Shown here: piece by piece, positions 5,253 through 6,753 of the stretch
Numbering within the stretch: the first letter of the stretch is position 1
Layout: every line of letters begins with the position of its first letter
NCBI GenBank assembly: GCA_030667035.1
Contig: DAOUWQ010000080.1
Location: forward strand, 1 to 6,753
DNA: 6,753 bases
Direction of reading: 5' to 3'
DNA from: Candidatus Heimdallarchaeota archaeon
GTDB taxonomy: Archaea > Asgardarchaeota > Heimdallarchaeia > JABLTI01
Program-made: the position numbers and the translations under genes
Notes under the pieces: model-generated
Seen by the model: only the letters and a program-made list of their open reading frames with translations
Databases searched by the model: none
What the model was told of the DNA's origin: nothing

Positions 5253-6650
5253 ATGGAAAAATTGCGACGAATAATTATTGGTTCAAATGCTTCTATTTTT
5301 CAGAAGATTGACCCAGATTCAAACATTAAAGTTTTTACACCAACAAACGAACTTGAAATAAACGAAGCAATCACTTTTGCTCGAGAGAACAATTTACCTA
5401 TTACAACTAAAGGTGGTGGTTCAGGTCTAAGTGGTGCTTGTACAGGTGCATCAAGAAAGAAAGTAGTTATTAGTGCTATGAGATTGAAAAAAGTACTTGA
5501 GCTGAATTTTAAAGATGGATATGCAGTTGTTGAACCTGGAATCACTCCAGATGAATTAAATGAAATAATTCAACAACAAAAAGCAAATTGGAAATTTTTC
5601 ATTGCTCCCTCAAGTAGAGACATCGCCACTTTGGGAGGAATTCTAAGCACAGATGGCGGTGGAAATGATGCTTGGTTAGCAGGAACAATGGTTGATAATG
5701 TTCTTGCTGTTGAGCTAATCGATTATAATAACAACAAAATCATTGTAGAACAGCTTGAGGACCAAAAAGATAAGCTCAAAGTGAAAATAACTTCTGAGAA
5801 TAAAGAACTAGAGAAGAAATTACAAGAAGCAAATTTTTCATTGATGGATATTGCAGGATCACAAGGAGTACTTGGTTTTATTTCTAAAATCAAAGTGGAA
5901 ATTAAAACATTACCAGATACCGGAGAGCTAAGTTATGCTTTTGTTCATTGTGACAATCTAAACGCTTTTGGAAAAGTAATCTATGATTTAATTGAAAATG
6001 ATATTCCATTAACCTATGGTGAAAGTATCGTACAAGCAGAACATCCTGACATCGCTACTAAAACAAATCCTCCGATGTTTATCTTTGAATATCCCAGAAA
6101 ATACAACGATAAAATGATTGAGATAATCAAAAACATCCCCTCTACCACTTTTTCGAAAGTAGACTTAGAAGAATTTGAAAAGATAAAAGATATACGAATA
6201 AATATGGCTAAAAGAAATCCCCCCGAAGGATATCAAATCGCTCTATTCGAAGGATATGGTATTTACGGTGAAAATCTGCTAAGATTTGAGGAAATGATTA
6301 AAGAAATCAATGAAACGTTAGGAAAATACCGTTTCTTACCTTTTATTAAATTCGGCCATGCACCATCTTTATGGCATGTAGGAAATGAAAAAATAAAAGG
6401 ACTCATTATGCATTCACGTGAAATTCGTCCAACGAATTTTACTCGAGACTTAGTTTTCAATGGTATTGTCGATTTAGTCGAAACGTGCGAACGACTTGGT
6501 ATAACTCCAAAACCAGAACATAAATGGCCATTTTCAAAAACAACTGTGAAGCACAAAAGACTTACAGAATTAACGAAATTACTGGGAACAAATTTCAATC
6601 CATTTTTGTTGGATTGTACATTGGAAGAACTATCAGAAATGGTTTTTTAA
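5253..6650 (+). CDS. FAD-linked 2-hydroxyacid dehydrogenase, GlcD/DLD-like flavoprotein
   Basis: The 465-residue product is a PCMH-type FAD-binding oxidoreductase of the glycolate oxidase GlcD / D-lactate dehydrogenase group. The FAD domain (about 20-220) shows the pyrophosphate loop KGGGSGLSGACTG (53-65), VVEPGITPDEL (92-102), APSSRDIATLGG (118-129), STDGGGN (132-138) and GSQGVLGFISKI (202-213). The C-terminal oxidase domain (about 225-460) carries the substrate side. In relatives a metal is held by HxGDGNxH and by Glu in GEHGIG. Here the first is FGHAPSLWH (367-375), one residue shorter between the histidines and without GDGN, and the second is PEHKWPF (421-427), keeping only Glu-His. The substrate may therefore differ from lactate or glycolate. 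The stop of the GlcF/HdrD-like gene touches this ATG, giving tight translational coupling. The likely reaction is oxidation of a 2-hydroxyacid, with electrons passed from FAD to the partner's [4Fe-4S] clusters. The family call is firm; the substrate is unknown. Confidence 0.9.
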   Translation: MEKLRRIIIGSNASIFQKIDPDSNIKVFTPTNELEINEAITFARENNLPITTKGGGSGLSGACTGASRKKVVISAMRLKKVLELNFKDGYAVVEPGITPDELNEIIQQQKANWKFFIAPSSRDIATLGGILSTDGGGNDAWLAGTMVDNVLAVELIDYNNNKIIVEQLEDQKDKLKVKITSENKELEKKLQEANFSLMDIAGSQGVLGFISKIKVEIKTLPDTGELSYAFVHCDNLNAFGKVIYDLIENDIPLTYGESIVQAEHPDIATKTNPPMFIFEYPRKYNDKMIEIIKNIPSTTFSKVDLEEFEKIKDIRINMAKRNPPEGYQIALFEGYGIYGENLLRFEEMIKEINETLGKYRFLPFIKFGHAPSLWHVGNEKIKGLIMHSREIRPTNFTRDLVFNGIVDLVETCERLGITPKPEHKWPFSKTTVKHKRLTELTKLLGTNFNPFLLDCTLEELSEMVF

Positions 6651-6659
6651 GTTTGCATT

Positions 6660-6696
6660 TACCGAATCGGTGATAATTACCAATTCGGTATTTTTT
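6660..6696 (+). terminator. Hairpin plus T-run terminator of the GlcF/GlcD-like operon
   Basis: TACCGAAT (6660-6667) pairs perfectly with ATTCGGTA (6683-6690). Beyond one C-A mismatch, GGT (6669-6671) pairs with ACC (6679-6681) around a 7-base loop. Six T's follow at once (6691-6696), with more T-rich sequence to 6712. It begins 10 bases after the operon's stop codon. The T-run is only on the plus strand, so it serves the operon and not the opposing gene. A full hairpin is more bacterial-like than most archaeal terminators, though T-runs alone suffice in archaea. Confidence 0.75.
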
Positions 6697-6701
6697 CTTG
6701 T

Positions 6702-6753
6702 CTATTTTTCCTTATGCATTTCTAATACAATTTTAACTGCTTCTACAACAAAA
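6702..6753 (-). CDS. Probable C-terminal end of a minus-strand gene, cut by the window edge
   Basis: From the right edge, one minus-strand frame stays open and reads FVVEAVKIVLEMHKEK before a TAG stop at 6704-6702; the other two minus frames hit stops within a few codons. The peptide looks like a natural amphipathic helix with a charged end, as in many protein C-termini. The placement is convergent with the operon, with the operon's terminator between them. Only 16 residues are visible, so no family can be named, and an open frame this short could arise by chance. Confidence 0.45.
   Translation of the reverse strand, partial: FVVEAVKIVLEMHKEK

Noticed and set aside
5300..5545. Minus-strand open frame opposite the FAD loop of the GlcD-like gene
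   Set aside because: It mirrors the conserved glycine-rich loop and has no features of its own.
6263..6598. 111-codon minus-strand open frame opposite the end of the GlcD-like gene
   Set aside because: It is the longest shadow frame, but it is fully inside the conserved oxidase domain and its product looks random; no promoter is seen.
6660..6690. Inverted repeat at the operon end as a mobile-element end or attachment site
   Set aside because: It is immediately followed by a T-run and sits 10 bases past the stop codon, which a terminator explains; no direct repeats or integrase are present.

Overview
The window looks like chromosomal DNA from an archaeon. The evidence is AT-rich coding sequence, a tRNA gene carrying an intron at the archaeal 37/38 position, genes whose AT-rich TATA-like boxes sit about 25-30 bases ahead of the start codon (leaderless style), a GlcF/HdrD-type iron-sulfur protein, and an EndoQ-type DNA repair endonuclease, which occurs mainly in archaea and some bacteria. 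A large soluble protein that appears to be built from repeated small sensor folds of the longin/roadblock kind suggests an Asgard archaeon, possibly of the Heimdall lineage. That placement is inference; nothing in the window proves it.

Layout from left to right. Positions 1-93, minus strand: a tRNA-Ala(UGC) gene cut by the left edge, with a 31-base intron. Positions 162-1034, minus: a multi-pass membrane protein with a degenerate CPBP (Rce1/Abi) protease signature. Divergent from it, 1144-2472, plus: endonuclease Q, with a PHP nuclease domain, a zinc-finger-like Cys cluster and a C-terminal helical region. Convergent with that, 2536-3918, minus: a 460-residue protein of unknown function with two or three sensor-like alpha/beta domains. 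After a 197-base divergent promoter region, 4116-6650, plus: a tightly coupled two-gene operon for an iron-sulfur electron carrier (GlcF/HdrD-like, two [4Fe-4S] sites plus two CCG domains) and a flavoprotein 2-hydroxyacid dehydrogenase (GlcD/DLD-like). The operon ends in a hairpin plus T-run terminator at 6660-6696. The last 50 bases probably hold the 3' end of another minus-strand gene.

How the genes relate. The only strong functional unit is the GlcF-GlcD pair. The flavoprotein would oxidise a 2-hydroxyacid (lactate, glycolate or similar) and pass electrons through the [4Fe-4S] centres of its partner to an unseen acceptor (quinone, a heterodisulfide-like disulfide, or ETF). EndoQ is a stand-alone repair enzyme that nicks DNA 5' of deaminated or abasic sites. 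The CPBP-like protein and the sensor-fold protein are monocistronic and have no evident functional link to their neighbours. No mobile element, CRISPR array or prophage signal was seen.

Most worth a second look: the multi-sensor-domain protein of unknown function; the CPBP homologue that lacks the first glutamate of its catalytic motif; and the GlcD-like protein whose usual metal-site motif HxGDGNxH is replaced by HAPSLWH.
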